This document shows positions 7,333 to 15,880 of a stretch of 64,000 nt of DNA, piece after piece. The notes below the pieces were generated by a model. It worked only from the letters and a program-made list of their open reading frames with translations, was not told where the DNA came from and made no database searches. A program made the translations under genes and the position numbers. The stretch's first letter is position 1. Each line of letters opens with the position of its first letter. Origin of the DNA: Enterobacter hormaechei subsp. xiangfangensis (lineage in GTDB: Bacteria; Pseudomonadota; Gammaproteobacteria; Enterobacterales; Enterobacteriaceae); NCBI RefSeq assembly GCF_001729785.1, contig NZ_CP017183.1:806001-870000 (forward strand), written 5' to 3'.

Positions 7333-9927
7333 TTACATTTGGCACTGTTGATTACTCAGAATCGTGGTTAAGCCTGCTTTCTTCGCATTTTCAGGAATCT
7401 GATAATGCACCGTGCAGGAGCTGGAACCATCGCTTCCCCATACCACCCGGAGAGCGCCTTTGTTTTCCACACCGCGTACATAAGCTTGTCCTGCCTGGCC
7501 TACCGTTCCGATAGATTCGTTTTTCTCATTCAGAACGTCAGCACCTAGCGGAATAAAGCCGTTATCAGAACGTTGTAATTCCAGAACAAGCGAACGGCCT
7601 TCATCCGTTTCAAAATTCACAAATACAACGGAGCCATTGCGAGGTACGGCAACTGCGCTTGTATTTTTGATTTCAACGTCTGCTTCGAGAGTGCTGATAT
7701 CGAGCGATACTCGGTTTTCTCTGTAGGCTGACATATACGGCATAATCCCGTACCCGGAACTGTTAATGCGGCTTTGGCCGTAACCCAGCCGAGCACCCGT
7801 TGCGCCACTTGCTTTTACCAGCGCAAGTGAATCCGTTTCGCCGATACTGCCTGATGTAAATACAACGCCACCCGAGTGAACAACCATTCCGCCGTTATAA
7901 CTCGCGGAATACTGTTTACTATTGTCATCGCCAAAGGACGCCGAGACACCGAGCGGCCCGTAAGGACTGTTCCATGAGCTATAGCCACTGACCTGGTTCA
8001 GGTTGCCGTAGTTGCCCCCGCTTGATGAGGCGCTAACGGAATAGCTCACTTCACTGTTTTTGGAGTTGCCGCTTGCCGTAGAGTTAAAACTGGTACCGCC
8101 TTTTAAATCAGTGCGCAGGCTCATGTTGACGTTATTAAATCCGCCTGACTGCGCGTTATCCTTATTGAATATGCTGAATGGAATACTGACGTTTAAATAA
8201 ACGCTGTCATCCTTTTCCCCTGTTTCGTTGTACGTGCGTTGCACAGAAACGCTATAGCTACCGTAAGCAAAACTATTGTTGTAACCCACGCTGTAGTCGG
8301 AAGTGGAGCTGGAATCATTCCAGTAATCCTGCCAGGTACCGCTAATATAGAGTGAGCCGTATTCATCACCGTTAACATTCAATGGCTGGTTCAGGCTGAC
8401 CTGTATCTGGTTTTTGGTACGCTGATAATCAGCATAAAGCTCGGCATTGCTGTCATAAGATCGATTGCCATATTCCTCGTGGTGAATACTGTCCTGCAAT
8501 GAGGCGGCATCGTTAAGGCTGAGATAATCTTCTGTTGAGAAGCGATAAGCTGCCACGTTAAGAGATGTGTTAGTGGCTTCAAGCATTTTGCTGTAGGTCA
8601 GCCGATAACTCTGCCCTTTAAGCGTGTCCAGCCCGTCGATATCGGCATAGGACCCGGTAACATCTAAAGCGAATGCACCAATACGGGTATTCATAGCCAG
8701 ACCAAGCAGGCCGGCGTAGAAATCCATATCCGTATATTGCGCACCCACGTAACCGGTAAAGGTATTATTCAAACCATAAGCGTAAGTTGCGTAGCCAACG
8801 TTTGGCTTATCATGCAATGAATCATCATTCAGCTCACCTATACCCACATCCCAGCGGCTGGAGCCTGGGCGGAGCATTTGTGTAACTGAGGAGAACGGAA
8901 CGGTAAACGTCCGTTTACTTCCATCGGCTTCCTCTACAGTGACAATCAAATCATTACCATAGCCTGTTGTACTGAGGTCATTGATCTCGAAAGCACCGGG
9001 TGGAACGGTGGTTTCATAGATTTTATTGCCGCTTTGCATAACGCTAACTTTGGCGTTACTGTTTGCCACACCACGAATTACTGGCGCGTAGCCAGAGGTG
9101 CCTTGCGGGAGCATGCGGTCATCGTTATACATACGCGCACCACGCAGGCTCACCGAGTCAAAGACATCACCGCGTGTGTAGGAATCACCCATTACCATCT
9201 GTGCGTTAAGTGGTGTGATGTCTCGCTGGAGGTATATATCCTGGCTGGAATAATGTGTGCCATTATCACTGTCCCAGTTCAGACTGCCGCGAGAACGTAA
9301 ACGCCACGGCCCCACGTTCAGGCCATAATGCAAGCCCGCATAAGCGGTATCTGAATTGGTGCCGTTTGACTCGCTGTGCCAGGTATTAAGATCGTATGAA
9401 AGTAATCCGGCCGGAACACCATTATCCCATAATGAAGGATCGACATACCCTGCTGGAAGCTTAAGCACGTAGATTTGCGGGAAATTAAGATCCATTTCCT
9501 GCTTGCTACTATCAAAATTTTCAGAAGCACCGGGATAATATTTTTTGATATCTACGCAAGACGTTTCGTCGTCTTTGACATCATCGCCTAATATGCTGGT
9601 ATCAACGCCTGCCTGTGTCAGCGTGAGTTTAGTCAGACATGCTGAGGCACGTGGCGTTTTGTTATCAATGAATGCCATCTCGACCGTGGATTTTGAATTG
9701 CCATTCAAATTCACTTTTACACGGTAAGTACCTGGCAGAACTGGGTTGCCATAAGCATAACGATCGACATTGATACCTCCACCATTATCGATAAGGAACC
9801 GGTCATTAAATTCAATGGCCGATTCTGTTTCGGATGAGGTGTCTACAGCTTTTTTTTCAGTCTCGCTGGCATGCAGAGGAAATGCTGCACAGATTGCGAG
9901 ACATAAAATTGATCGTTGAAATAGCAT
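7333..9927 (-). CDS. Outer membrane fimbrial usher
   Basis: The usher is the outer membrane pore that receives chaperone-bound pilins and assembles them at the cell surface. The protein is 864 residues, normal for the family. It has a signal peptide to about residue 20, an N-terminal chaperone-binding domain that begins IEFNDRFL, a large beta-barrel with a plug, and a C-terminal domain with a cysteine pair (SSCTVHYQ and NQQCQM). No frameshift or gap is visible, so the pore should be functional. It is separated from the chaperone gene by 81 nt that contain a strong hairpin. Confidence 0.95.
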   Translation of the reverse strand: MLFQRSILCLAICAAFPLHASETEKKAVDTSSETESAIEFNDRFLIDNGGGINVDRYAYGNPVLPGTYRVKVNLNGNSKSTVEMAFIDNKTPRASACLTKLTLTQAGVDTSILGDDVKDDETSCVDIKKYYPGASENFDSSKQEMDLNFPQIYVLKLPAGYVDPSLWDNGVPAGLLSYDLNTWHSESNGTNSDTAYAGLHYGLNVGPWRLRSRGSLNWDSDNGTHYSSQDIYLQRDITPLNAQMVMGDSYTRGDVFDSVSLRGARMYNDDRMLPQGTSGYAPVIRGVANSNAKVSVMQSGNKIYETTVPPGAFEINDLSTTGYGNDLIVTVEEADGSKRTFTVPFSSVTQMLRPGSSRWDVGIGELNDDSLHDKPNVGYATYAYGLNNTFTGYVGAQYTDMDFYAGLLGLAMNTRIGAFALDVTGSYADIDGLDTLKGQSYRLTYSKMLEATNTSLNVAAYRFSTEDYLSLNDAASLQDSIHHEEYGNRSYDSNAELYADYQRTKNQIQVSLNQPLNVNGDEYGSLYISGTWQDYWNDSSSTSDYSVGYNNSFAYGSYSVSVQRTYNETGEKDDSVYLNVSIPFSIFNKDNAQSGGFNNVNMSLRTDLKGGTSFNSTASGNSKNSEVSYSVSASSSGGNYGNLNQVSGYSSWNSPYGPLGVSASFGDDNSKQYSASYNGGMVVHSGGVVFTSGSIGETDSLALVKASGATGARLGYGQSRINSSGYGIMPYMSAYRENRVSLDISTLEADVEIKNTSAVAVPRNGSVVFVNFETDEGRSLVLELQRSDNGFIPLGADVLNEKNESIGTVGQAGQAYVRGVENKGALRVVWGSDGSSSCTVHYQIPENAKKAGLTTILSNQQCQM

Positions 9928-9947
9928 GCTTCATCCAGACAAGTCGT

Positions 9948-9975
9948 CGTATGAATGCTATGAATCATTCATACG
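9948..9975 (-). promoter_or_regulatory. Intercistronic hairpin between chaperone and usher
   Basis: A 10-bp perfect stem (9948-9957 with 9966-9975) encloses an 8-nt loop in the 81-nt gap between the chaperone stop and the usher start. No T run follows in the direction of transcription, so it is more likely an RNA processing or stability element than a full terminator. Confidence 0.55.
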
Positions 9976-10008
9976 TATTATATTTATAATGTGGCAGTGA
10001 TGCGGTTA

Positions 10009-10752
10009 TTAGTTTACTTTGCTTTCAAAAGTATCAGAGCCGCCATTGTCATTAATGGTTTCGTAAGCAACAGTGCCGGTGGCAGTACTACCTAAACCTT
10101 TTACCTGCATTATTTGAGTACTAAACGGTAAAATAGATTTATGCTCAACCTGGTACTCTTTATTTGCTGATTTCAGCTTTACATTTGAAATAGAAACGTT
10201 GTAAGGGGAATCATTGTGTGCAATCAGGTTTAGCGTATTACCTTGTTTTTGTTGCGACCACGTTACCCTGGCTGCTGCATTTCCTGGCGTACCTTTCAGG
10301 CCGTCAGGTCGGAAAAAGAGTTTAATACGTGTGCGGAATGCCAGCTGGAGCTGGTTAGGATTTTCACCGTCTTTCACTTTTGACTTCGGTGGAATCTCGA
10401 GCACATTGAACCAGAATAGGGATTCGCGATCTTGCGGCAATGAACCACCCAGGTACGAGATCCGAACGGATTGACCTTTTTGGGGATCAATTCGGGATAC
10501 TGGTGGAGTAATAATAAAAGGAAGTTTTAATTCCTGTGGATTGGTGTCATCGCGACCGTCATCGATCCATGATTGAACTAATAGTGGCTTTTTGCCACGG
10601 TTGTCTAAAGAAACGATGACATCTTTTTGCGACTGCTGATAAACAATACGTGTTCCCGAAATAACGATATCTGCGCTTGCCTGGAATGACGCGACAGCAG
10701 CAACTGTAAAGCAGGCAGCTTTAAATCCTTTATAAAATGATGTGCTTAACAT
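10009..10752 (-). CDS. Periplasmic fimbrial chaperone (PapD-like)
   Basis: This chaperone folds and caps pilins in the periplasm and delivers them to the usher. The protein is 247 residues with a signal peptide ending at about Ala27. Two residues that anchor the pilin C-terminus are visible: Arg35 in GTRIVY (residue 8 of the mature form, as in PapD) and Lys144 in RIKLFFRP. The G1-strand partner region and the second immunoglobulin-like domain are intact. I use the ATG at 10752 because AGGAAG lies ahead of it; a longer frame upstream would include the palindrome at 10785-10806. Confidence 0.95.
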   Translation of the reverse strand: MLSTSFYKGFKAACFTVAAVASFQASADIVISGTRIVYQQSQKDVIVSLDNRGKKPLLVQSWIDDGRDDTNPQELKLPFIITPPVSRIDPQKGQSVRISYLGGSLPQDRESLFWFNVLEIPPKSKVKDGENPNQLQLAFRTRIKLFFRPDGLKGTPGNAAARVTWSQQKQGNTLNLIAHNDSPYNVSISNVKLKSANKEYQVEHKSILPFSTQIMQVKGLGSTATGTVAYETINDNGGSDTFESKVN

Positions 10753-10784
10753 TTTTCCACTTCCTGTTGGAATGATATCAATAG

Positions 10785-10806
10785 TCCCCTGACGTACGTC
10801 AGGGGA
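10785..10806 (-). promoter_or_regulatory. 22-bp perfect palindrome between major pilin and chaperone
   Basis: The 22 nt are fully self-complementary (left arm TCCCCTGACGT, right arm ACGTCAGGGGA), in the 85-nt gap after the major pilin gene. A smaller stem (AGCAT 10814-10818 with ATGCT 10826-10830) lies just upstream in the transcript. As RNA the palindrome would form a GC-rich hairpin with no T tract after it. In other fimbrial operons such hairpins raise pilin mRNA over the downstream genes; that role is an inference here. Confidence 0.6.
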
Positions 10807-10837
10807 TAATATGAGCATTTTATCTATGCTTTTAAAA

Positions 10838-11449
10838 TTACTCGTAGATCATGGTGAATGCAGCTTGTGCCTGAACCACACCAGCTGACACTGGGTTGTT
10901 GGCCGCATCCCAGTTCTGACCTTGGGTATACGCTACACGGTAGTAAAGTGCGCCTGCGCCTGTGGTATCAATCGTTGCTTTCTGGGTATTGTTGGTCTGA
11001 TCCAGTTTGATCTGATCGGTAGCGGAGTTGCCATCGTTTGACAGTACCAGATTGACGTTTTTAGCGGCGCCTTGAGTGTTTGATGGTGGAACCAGCAGAC
11101 CGCCGGAAGTTGAAGAAGAACCCGCCCAGGAATCAAACTGAGCGGATGCCTGTTTGACGGTAGCAGAATCACAACCTGTCAGGGTGAGGGAGAATTTCTT
11201 TTCTCCCAGGGTGCTGGTGGTACCCAGCGCATTAGCGAAGTCTTTTACAAACACGGTATCCAGGTTAACGTCAAAATCATTACCATCCTGGTCAATCTTC
11301 TGATCCAGGGATACTTTACAGGTGTTATTAGAAACCATACCGTGGAAAGTAATAGTGCCTGTATCTGAAGGAATATCAGCTGCCATTGCAGAACCCGCAC
11401 TCAGAACCATTGCTACTACAGTTGCCAGACCTAATTTATTAAAAGACAT
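10838..11449 (-). CDS. Major fimbrial pilin
   Basis: This is the first gene of the operon and the expected main shaft subunit, 203 residues. The signal peptide ends AMA at residue 23. The mature pilin domain has the standard cysteine pair (Cys44 and Cys93), an alternating hydrophobic N-terminal donor strand (GTITFHGMV), and the C-terminal signature FTMIYE. The ribosome site is GGA about 11 nt ahead. Gene order (pilin, chaperone, usher, three minor pilins, adhesin) marks the cluster as a complete chaperone-usher system. I do not recognise it as a named fimbria. Confidence 0.92.
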   Translation of the reverse strand: MSFNKLGLATVVAMVLSAGSAMAADIPSDTGTITFHGMVSNNTCKVSLDQKIDQDGNDFDVNLDTVFVKDFANALGTTSTLGEKKFSLTLTGCDSATVKQASAQFDSWAGSSSTSGGLLVPPSNTQGAAKNVNLVLSNDGNSATDQIKLDQTNNTQKATIDTTGAGALYYRVAYTQGQNWDAANNPVSAGVVQAQAAFTMIYE

Positions 11450-11723
11450 TTTTTATATCCATATTTAAATGCTAGAAAAGTGCACATAAGCAAGGCTTAT
11501 GTTCGTTCCGAACAGATGCTTCGGGAAAAGGATTCTAAGTGATGAGTAATGGTTGTGAGAAGCCGTAAGATGTTAGAAATACTTAAACGATCTTTAAGCC
11601 AATGTGATTATTTAATAGTGAGTGATAATAATTGTTCATCATTTTGATGATCAGGTGTTCGGCGGGGTGACTTTAATATATTAATAAAAATATATAAAAA
11701 GAACGCTATTCATTTTAATTATG
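11450..11723 (-). promoter_or_regulatory. AT-rich leader and promoter region of the fimbrial operon
   Basis: No gene is visible here. Three features stand out: two adjoining hairpins in the likely 5' untranslated region (11484-11502 and 11500-11514), a palindrome CTTAAA-CGATC-TTTAAG (11582-11598), and another at 11636-11650 (TCATCA and TGATGA). GATC sites lie at 11589-11592 and 11649-11652, 60 bp apart. A run of A/T at 11673-11700 could bind H-NS or IHF. I could not pick a convincing -35/-10 pair. There is no recombinase gene and no invertible repeat around it. Confidence 0.5.
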
Positions 11724-11760
11724 TATAAATTACCCAACCTATTTTGCCGGGTAATTTATA
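11724..11760 (-). terminator. Hairpin after panD, probable terminator
   Basis: A 12-bp perfect inverted repeat (TATAAATTACCC 11724-11735 and GGGTAATTTATA 11749-11760) starts 15 nt beyond the panD stop. The loop is 13 nt. There is no clear U run after it, so it may slow rather than fully stop transcription heading into the fimbrial promoter region. Confidence 0.5.
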
Positions 11761-11774
11761 ACAGTACTATTGGC

Positions 11775-12155
11775 TTAGGCAACCTGCACCGGAATCGCCT
11801 TCGCGGTACGTTTCATCTCATTATCGCCTTCAAAGTAGGCCACTTTAGGCTGCCAGCGACGTGCTTCTTCGTCAGACATCATCACAAAGCTGGCAATAAT
11901 GACGATATCGCCTACGTCCGCGCAGTGCGCTGCTGCCCCATTAACGGAGATGATTTTAGATCCGCGTTCAGCGGCAATCGCGTACGTTGAAAAGCGTTTG
12001 CCGTTATTAACGTTCCAGATATCAATAGCTTCGTTTTCGAGAATACCCGCCGCGTCGAGAAAATCCTGGTCGATCGCGCAGGAGCCTTCATAGTGCAGGT
12101 CGGCCTGGGTGACTTTCACACGGTGAAGCTTACCTTGTAGCATTTTGCGAATCAT
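11775..12155 (-). CDS. panD: Aspartate 1-decarboxylase
   Basis: It makes beta-alanine from aspartate for pantothenate synthesis, in the cytoplasm. The proenzyme is 126 residues and cuts itself between Gly24 and Ser25 (HYEGS) to form the pyruvoyl group; both residues are present. It begins 31 nt after panC ends and is read in the same direction, so panB-panC-panD are probably one transcript. In E. coli K-12 a transposase-like gene, yadD, separates panD from panC; it is absent here. Confidence 0.97.
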   Translation of the reverse strand: MIRKMLQGKLHRVKVTQADLHYEGSCAIDQDFLDAAGILENEAIDIWNVNNGKRFSTYAIAAERGSKIISVNGAAAHCADVGDIVIIASFVMMSDEEARRWQPKVAYFEGDNEMKRTAKAIPVQVA

Positions 12156-12186
12156 TACGTTTACCTTTCACTTCCGGGTAGTAAAA

Positions 12187-13038
12187 CTACGCCAGTTCAA
12201 CCACTTTGTTATCGATAAGGCGGGCCTGGCCGAGCCATGCCGCCACCAGAATTACCGCACGTTTGCTGGTCTCTGTAAGCGCCAGAAGCGTATCGGCATC
12301 CCGAATTTGAACGTCGTCAGCACGAAGACCTTTCTCGTTCAGCGCCTGTTCAGCCAGAGCGATAATTTCTTCTGCGGTTAACTCTTTTGCCAGCAGTTGC
12401 TCTGCCATGGTATTCATGACTTTGCTTAAACCCGGCGCAATTTTACGCTGTTCGGCGGTCAGATAGCCGTTACGGGAGCTGAGCGCCAGGCCATCTTTCG
12501 CACGCACAATCGGTACGCCGATTATCTCAATGTCGTAGCCCATATCGGCAACCATTTTGCGGATCAGCGCCAGCTGCTGGAAATCTTTCTCGCCAAAACA
12601 GGCGATGTCCGGCTGCACCAGGTTAAACAGCTTGCTGACGATGGTAGAAACGCCACGGAAATGGCCCGGGCGGCTGGCGCCCTCCAGCATGGTCGAAATA
12701 CCCGGCACATCGACGTAGGTCGATTCAGTGGTGCCCTGGGGATATACATCTGCGGGGGCCGGAGCGAAGACGATATCCGCATGACGTTTTTTGAGCTTCT
12801 CGCAATCTTCCTGCAAGGTACGTGGGTAACGCGCCAGATCGTCTTCGCGATCGAACTGCATCGGGTTAACGAAGATACTGACTACCACAATATCTGCACG
12901 GGCTCTCGCTTCATCGACCAGCTTCATATGGCCGTCGTGCAGGTTGCCCATGGTTGGAACAAGGGCGATACGTTTACCTTCCTGACGTGCACGGCGGATA
13001 TGCTGGCGCAGCAGCGGCAGAGTTTCTATGATTAGCAC
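12187..13038 (-). CDS. panC: Pantothenate synthetase
   Basis: It joins pantoate and beta-alanine using ATP to form pantothenate. The protein is 283 residues, the E. coli length. The nucleotidyltransferase motifs are visible: the HIGH-like GNLHDGHM near residues 31-38 and the KMSKS-like ALSSRN. The start codon is GTG (13036-13038) behind a strong ribosome site (AAGGAG). It begins 11 nt after panB ends. Confidence 0.97.
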   Translation of the reverse strand: MLIIETLPLLRQHIRRARQEGKRIALVPTMGNLHDGHMKLVDEARARADIVVVSIFVNPMQFDREDDLARYPRTLQEDCEKLKKRHADIVFAPAPADVYPQGTTESTYVDVPGISTMLEGASRPGHFRGVSTIVSKLFNLVQPDIACFGEKDFQQLALIRKMVADMGYDIEIIGVPIVRAKDGLALSSRNGYLTAEQRKIAPGLSKVMNTMAEQLLAKELTAEEIIALAEQALNEKGLRADDVQIRDADTLLALTETSKRAVILVAAWLGQARLIDNKVVELA

Positions 13039-13049
13039 ACCTGGACTCC

Positions 13050-13841
13050 TTAATGGAAACTGTGTTCTTCGCCCGGATAAACGCCGGACTCAACCTCGGC
13101 AATATACTGCCGCACAGCAGCACGCATGTCGCCTGCTTCTGTCAGGAAATTTTTAGCAAATTTTGGAATGTGGCCGCCGGTGATCCCGAAGGCGTCGTGC
13201 ATGACCAGAATCTGGCCATCGGTGACGTTGCCCGCGCCGATGCCGATCACCGGAATCGACAGCGCCTCAGTGATACGCTTAGCCAGCTCAACCGGCACAC
13301 ACTCCAGCACCAGCAGCTGTGCGCCCGCGGCTTCCAGCGCCACGGCATCATCAAACAGCGTCTGCGCCGCATCGCCTCGGCCCTGCACCTTATATCCGCC
13401 AAAGATGTTGACAGACTGCGGCGTCAGCCCCAAATGACCACAAACCGGCACGGCGCGTTCGGTAAGCATTTTTACCGTATCGACCAGCCAGGCGCCGCCT
13501 TCGATTTTGACCATATTGGCGCCAGCACGCATCACTGTCGCCGCATTTTCAAAGGCCTGTTCCGGGGTGGCATACGCCATAAACGGCAGATCGGAAAGCA
13601 GCAGGCAGGCGGGCGCACCCCGGCGCACGGCGCGGGTATGGTAAGCAATATCCTCGACCGTGACCGGCAGAGTGGAATCATGTCCTTGTACCGTCATCCC
13701 TAACGAGTCCCCGACCAGCATGACGTTGATCCCTTCTTCGGCAAACAGTTTTGCGAAGCTGTAGTCATACGCGGTGATAGTGGCGAAGCGTTTTTTTTCC
13801 TGTTTGCATTTCTGCAATAAGGAGATGGTGGTTGGTTTCAT
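13050..13841 (-). CDS. panB: 3-methyl-2-oxobutanoate hydroxymethyltransferase
   Basis: This is the first step of pantoate formation: it transfers a hydroxymethyl group from methylenetetrahydrofolate to 2-oxoisovalerate. The protein is 263 residues, one less than E. coli. Family motifs include [17 protein letters not shown] and the metal- and substrate-binding KIEGG. A good ribosome site (AGGAA) precedes the ATG. It is the first gene of the panBCD group and has its own promoter upstream. Confidence 0.97.
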   Translation of the reverse strand: MKPTTISLLQKCKQEKKRFATITAYDYSFAKLFAEEGINVMLVGDSLGMTVQGHDSTLPVTVEDIAYHTRAVRRGAPACLLLSDLPFMAYATPEQAFENAATVMRAGANMVKIEGGAWLVDTVKMLTERAVPVCGHLGLTPQSVNIFGGYKVQGRGDAAQTLFDDAVALEAAGAQLLVLECVPVELAKRITEALSIPVIGIGAGNVTDGQILVMHDAFGITGGHIPKFAKNFLTEAGDMRAAVRQYIAEVESGVYPGEEHSFH

Positions 13842-13877
13842 AGTGTTTCCTGATGGCCCAAAAGCGAATCTTTGCGC

Positions 13878-13905
13878 ATTCTAACAGTAACATTTGAGGG
13901 AACAA
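13878..13905 (-). promoter_or_regulatory. Probable panB promoter
   Basis: Reading leftward there is a -35 TTGTTC (13900-13905), a 16-nt spacer and a -10 TAGAAT (13878-13883). Transcription would start near 13871, about 30 nt before the panB ATG. Confidence 0.55.
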
Positions 13906-13917
13906 TGATTTTAGGCA

Positions 13918-13952
13918 ATCGATTAACCGCAAATAAGGAATGGTTAATCGAT
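13918..13952 (-). terminator. Inverted repeat after folK, possible terminator
   Basis: An 11-bp perfect stem (ATCGATTAACC 13918-13928 with GGTTAATCGAT 13942-13952) has a 13-nt loop and begins 12 nt after the folK stop. No strong U run follows. It lies immediately upstream of the panB promoter. This gap is where E. coli K-12 carries its yad fimbrial operon. Confidence 0.5.
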
Positions 13953-13964
13953 GCGGAGGCGGGA

Positions 13965-14444
13965 TTACCAGCGGGCCGGTTTATCCGCGTTGAGATTTTG
14001 CAGAACGGCTTGCAGCGAGGCGCCGTCAGGGAAGGTGAGATCGGGCGCGACTTCAAACAGCGGCCAGAGCATAAACCCGCGGTTTTTCATGTCGTAATGC
14101 GGAACGGTGAGGCGTTCGGTGTTAATCACCTCGTGGCCGAAAAGCATAATATCGAGATCGAGGGTGCGCGGTCCCCAGCGTTCGGCTTTGCGGACGCGAC
14201 CCTGCTGTAGCTCAATACGCTGGGTATTATCCAGCAGCGTTTCTGCGTCAAGGGTAGTTTCCAGCACCACGGCGGCGTTCAGATAATCAGGCTGATCCTG
14301 CGGGCCGAGCGGCGGCGTACGGTAAAATGAGGACAGCGCGACGATGCGGCTTTGCGGGATCTCCCCCAGCGCCTGCACGGCAGCGTTAACCTGCTCCAGC
14401 GGAGAGGCCAGATTGCTGCCGATGGCGATATACGCAAGGGTCAT
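13965..14444 (-). CDS. folK: 6-hydroxymethyl-7,8-dihydropterin pyrophosphokinase
   Basis: It transfers pyrophosphate from ATP to hydroxymethyl-dihydropterin in folate synthesis. The protein is 159 residues, identical in length to E. coli HPPK. The magnesium-binding aspartates sit in TLDLDIM near residues 95 and 97, and the catalytic loops ([11 protein letters not shown] and [13 protein letters not shown]) are conserved. Its ATG overlaps the pcnB stop by 4 nt, so it is translationally coupled to pcnB. Confidence 0.97.
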   Translation of the reverse strand: MTLAYIAIGSNLASPLEQVNAAVQALGEIPQSRIVALSSFYRTPPLGPQDQPDYLNAAVVLETTLDAETLLDNTQRIELQQGRVRKAERWGPRTLDLDIMLFGHEVINTERLTVPHYDMKNRGFMLWPLFEVAPDLTFPDGASLQAVLQNLNADKPARW

Positions 14445-15838
14445 GCCGTGCCTTCACGACGCGGTGCGCGTTTGCGCGGGCGACGGTGACGACGGCGCGG
14501 TGCCGGCTCATCATCGAGATCCGTAAGCATATCTTTCTGCTCTGGTGGTGCAGAGACCTGAAATTCTCCCCACCACTGCGCCAGGCGCTGTAGCTCCTGG
14601 TTTCTTTCGACTTCAGCACGCAGAGAGAGCAAATCGAACGCGGCGCGGAACTTAGGATGCTCCATCAGCTTCCAGGCGCGTTTACCCTGACGGCGGGACA
14701 TACGCAGCTGAAGCTGCCAGATATCACGCACCAGCGTGGTAATACGTTTCGGGATCGCCAGTGTGCGACAGCCTTCGTCCAGCACGTCGTTTGCCGCCAG
14801 CGCGAACGCATCATAATAGGCGAGACCACTCTCCTGAGTGATGCGCTGCGCCGTTTCCAGCAGCGGATACCAGAACATGGCCGCGAACAGGAACGCCGGA
14901 TTCACGCGCATATCGTTATGAATACGGGTATCTGTGTTCTTCAGCACCTGTGCAATCATCCGCTCCATTGCGCTGTCACCGTTTTCGGTGAAGTAGCGGG
15001 TAATGGTCGGGAACAGCGGCTGGAACAGGTTGTATTCACGCAGCAAATTGTAGGTTTCAAACCCGTAGCCTGCCTGGAGCAGCTTTAACGACTCCTCAAA
15101 CAGACGGGCAGGGGGGACGTCGTTAATCAGCGTCGCCAGGCGCGGGATCGGCTCTGCGGTTTCCGGACTGATACGCATGTTCAGCTTGGCGGCGAAACGC
15201 ACGGCGCGCAGCATTCGGACCGGATCTTCGCGATAGCGCGTTTCCGGCGTACCGATCAGGCGAATCAGGCCGTCTTTCAGATCCTGCATACCGCCGACGT
15301 AATCGCGCACGGTAAAATCCGCCACGCTGTAGTAAAGGCTGTTGATGGTGAAATCGCGACGCTGAGCATCTTCTTCAATAGAGCCGAAGATGTTGTCGCG
15401 CAGCAGCATGCCATTTTGGCCGCGCTGGGAAGTCGTGCGATCGTTGACGCCCGCTTCGTGGTGACCGCGGAAGGTCGCCACTTCAATGATTTCTGGTCCA
15501 AACATCACGTGCGCCAGACGGAAACGGCGGCCAACCAGACGGCAGTTGCGGAATAATTTACGCACCTGCTCAGGCGTGGCGCTGGTCGTCACGTCGAAAT
15601 CTTTTGGTTTTTTGCCCAGCAGTAAATCGCGCACCCCGCCGCCGACGAGATAGGCCTCGTAGCCTGCTTTATTCAGACGATAGAGCACCTTGAGGGCATT
15701 TTCACTGATATCTTTGCGGGAAATATTGTGCTGCTCACGCGGAATGACCGACATGTGTGGCTGTGCAATAGCGTCGTTCGCCATGCTCTCTTCGCGGCTC
15801 AGCACTTTACGGCAAAAATTAGCGACTCGGGTAAAAAT
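14441..15838 (-). CDS. pcnB: Poly(A) polymerase I, ATT start
   Basis: It adds poly(A) tails to RNA 3' ends, promoting decay, and controls ColE1-type plasmid copy number. From the ATT at 15836-15838 the protein is 465 residues, the exact E. coli length, beginning (M)[17 protein letters not shown]. The nucleotidyltransferase motif KDFDVTT and the nucleotide-binding [10 protein letters not shown] are present, and the tail is strongly basic ([16 protein letters not shown]). E. coli pcnB is known to use AUU, and here GAGGTG lies 5 nt before an ATT. An in-frame ATG ten codons upstream (15868) is the alternative, but it has no ribosome site. Confidence 0.93.
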   Translation of the reverse strand: MFTRVANFCRKVLSREESMANDAIAQPHMSVIPREQHNISRKDISENALKVLYRLNKAGYEAYLVGGGVRDLLLGKKPKDFDVTTSATPEQVRKLFRNCRLVGRRFRLAHVMFGPEIIEVATFRGHHEAGVNDRTTSQRGQNGMLLRDNIFGSIEEDAQRRDFTINSLYYSVADFTVRDYVGGMQDLKDGLIRLIGTPETRYREDPVRMLRAVRFAAKLNMRISPETAEPIPRLATLINDVPPARLFEESLKLLQAGYGFETYNLLREYNLFQPLFPTITRYFTENGDSAMERMIAQVLKNTDTRIHNDMRVNPAFLFAAMFWYPLLETAQRITQESGLAYYDAFALAANDVLDEGCRTLAIPKRITTLVRDIWQLQLRMSRRQGKRAWKLMEHPKFRAAFDLLSLRAEVERNQELQRLAQWWGEFQVSAPPEQKDMLTDLDDEPAPRRRHRRPRKRAPRREGTA

Positions 15839-15880
15839 AGTACACCTCGTAGTGTGTTTTGTTATCAAAAAAGCGGCTAA

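Noticed and set aside
11450..11774. Invertible fimS-type switch ahead of the pilin
   Set aside because: No pair of flanking inverted repeats of suitable spacing and no recombinase gene nearby.
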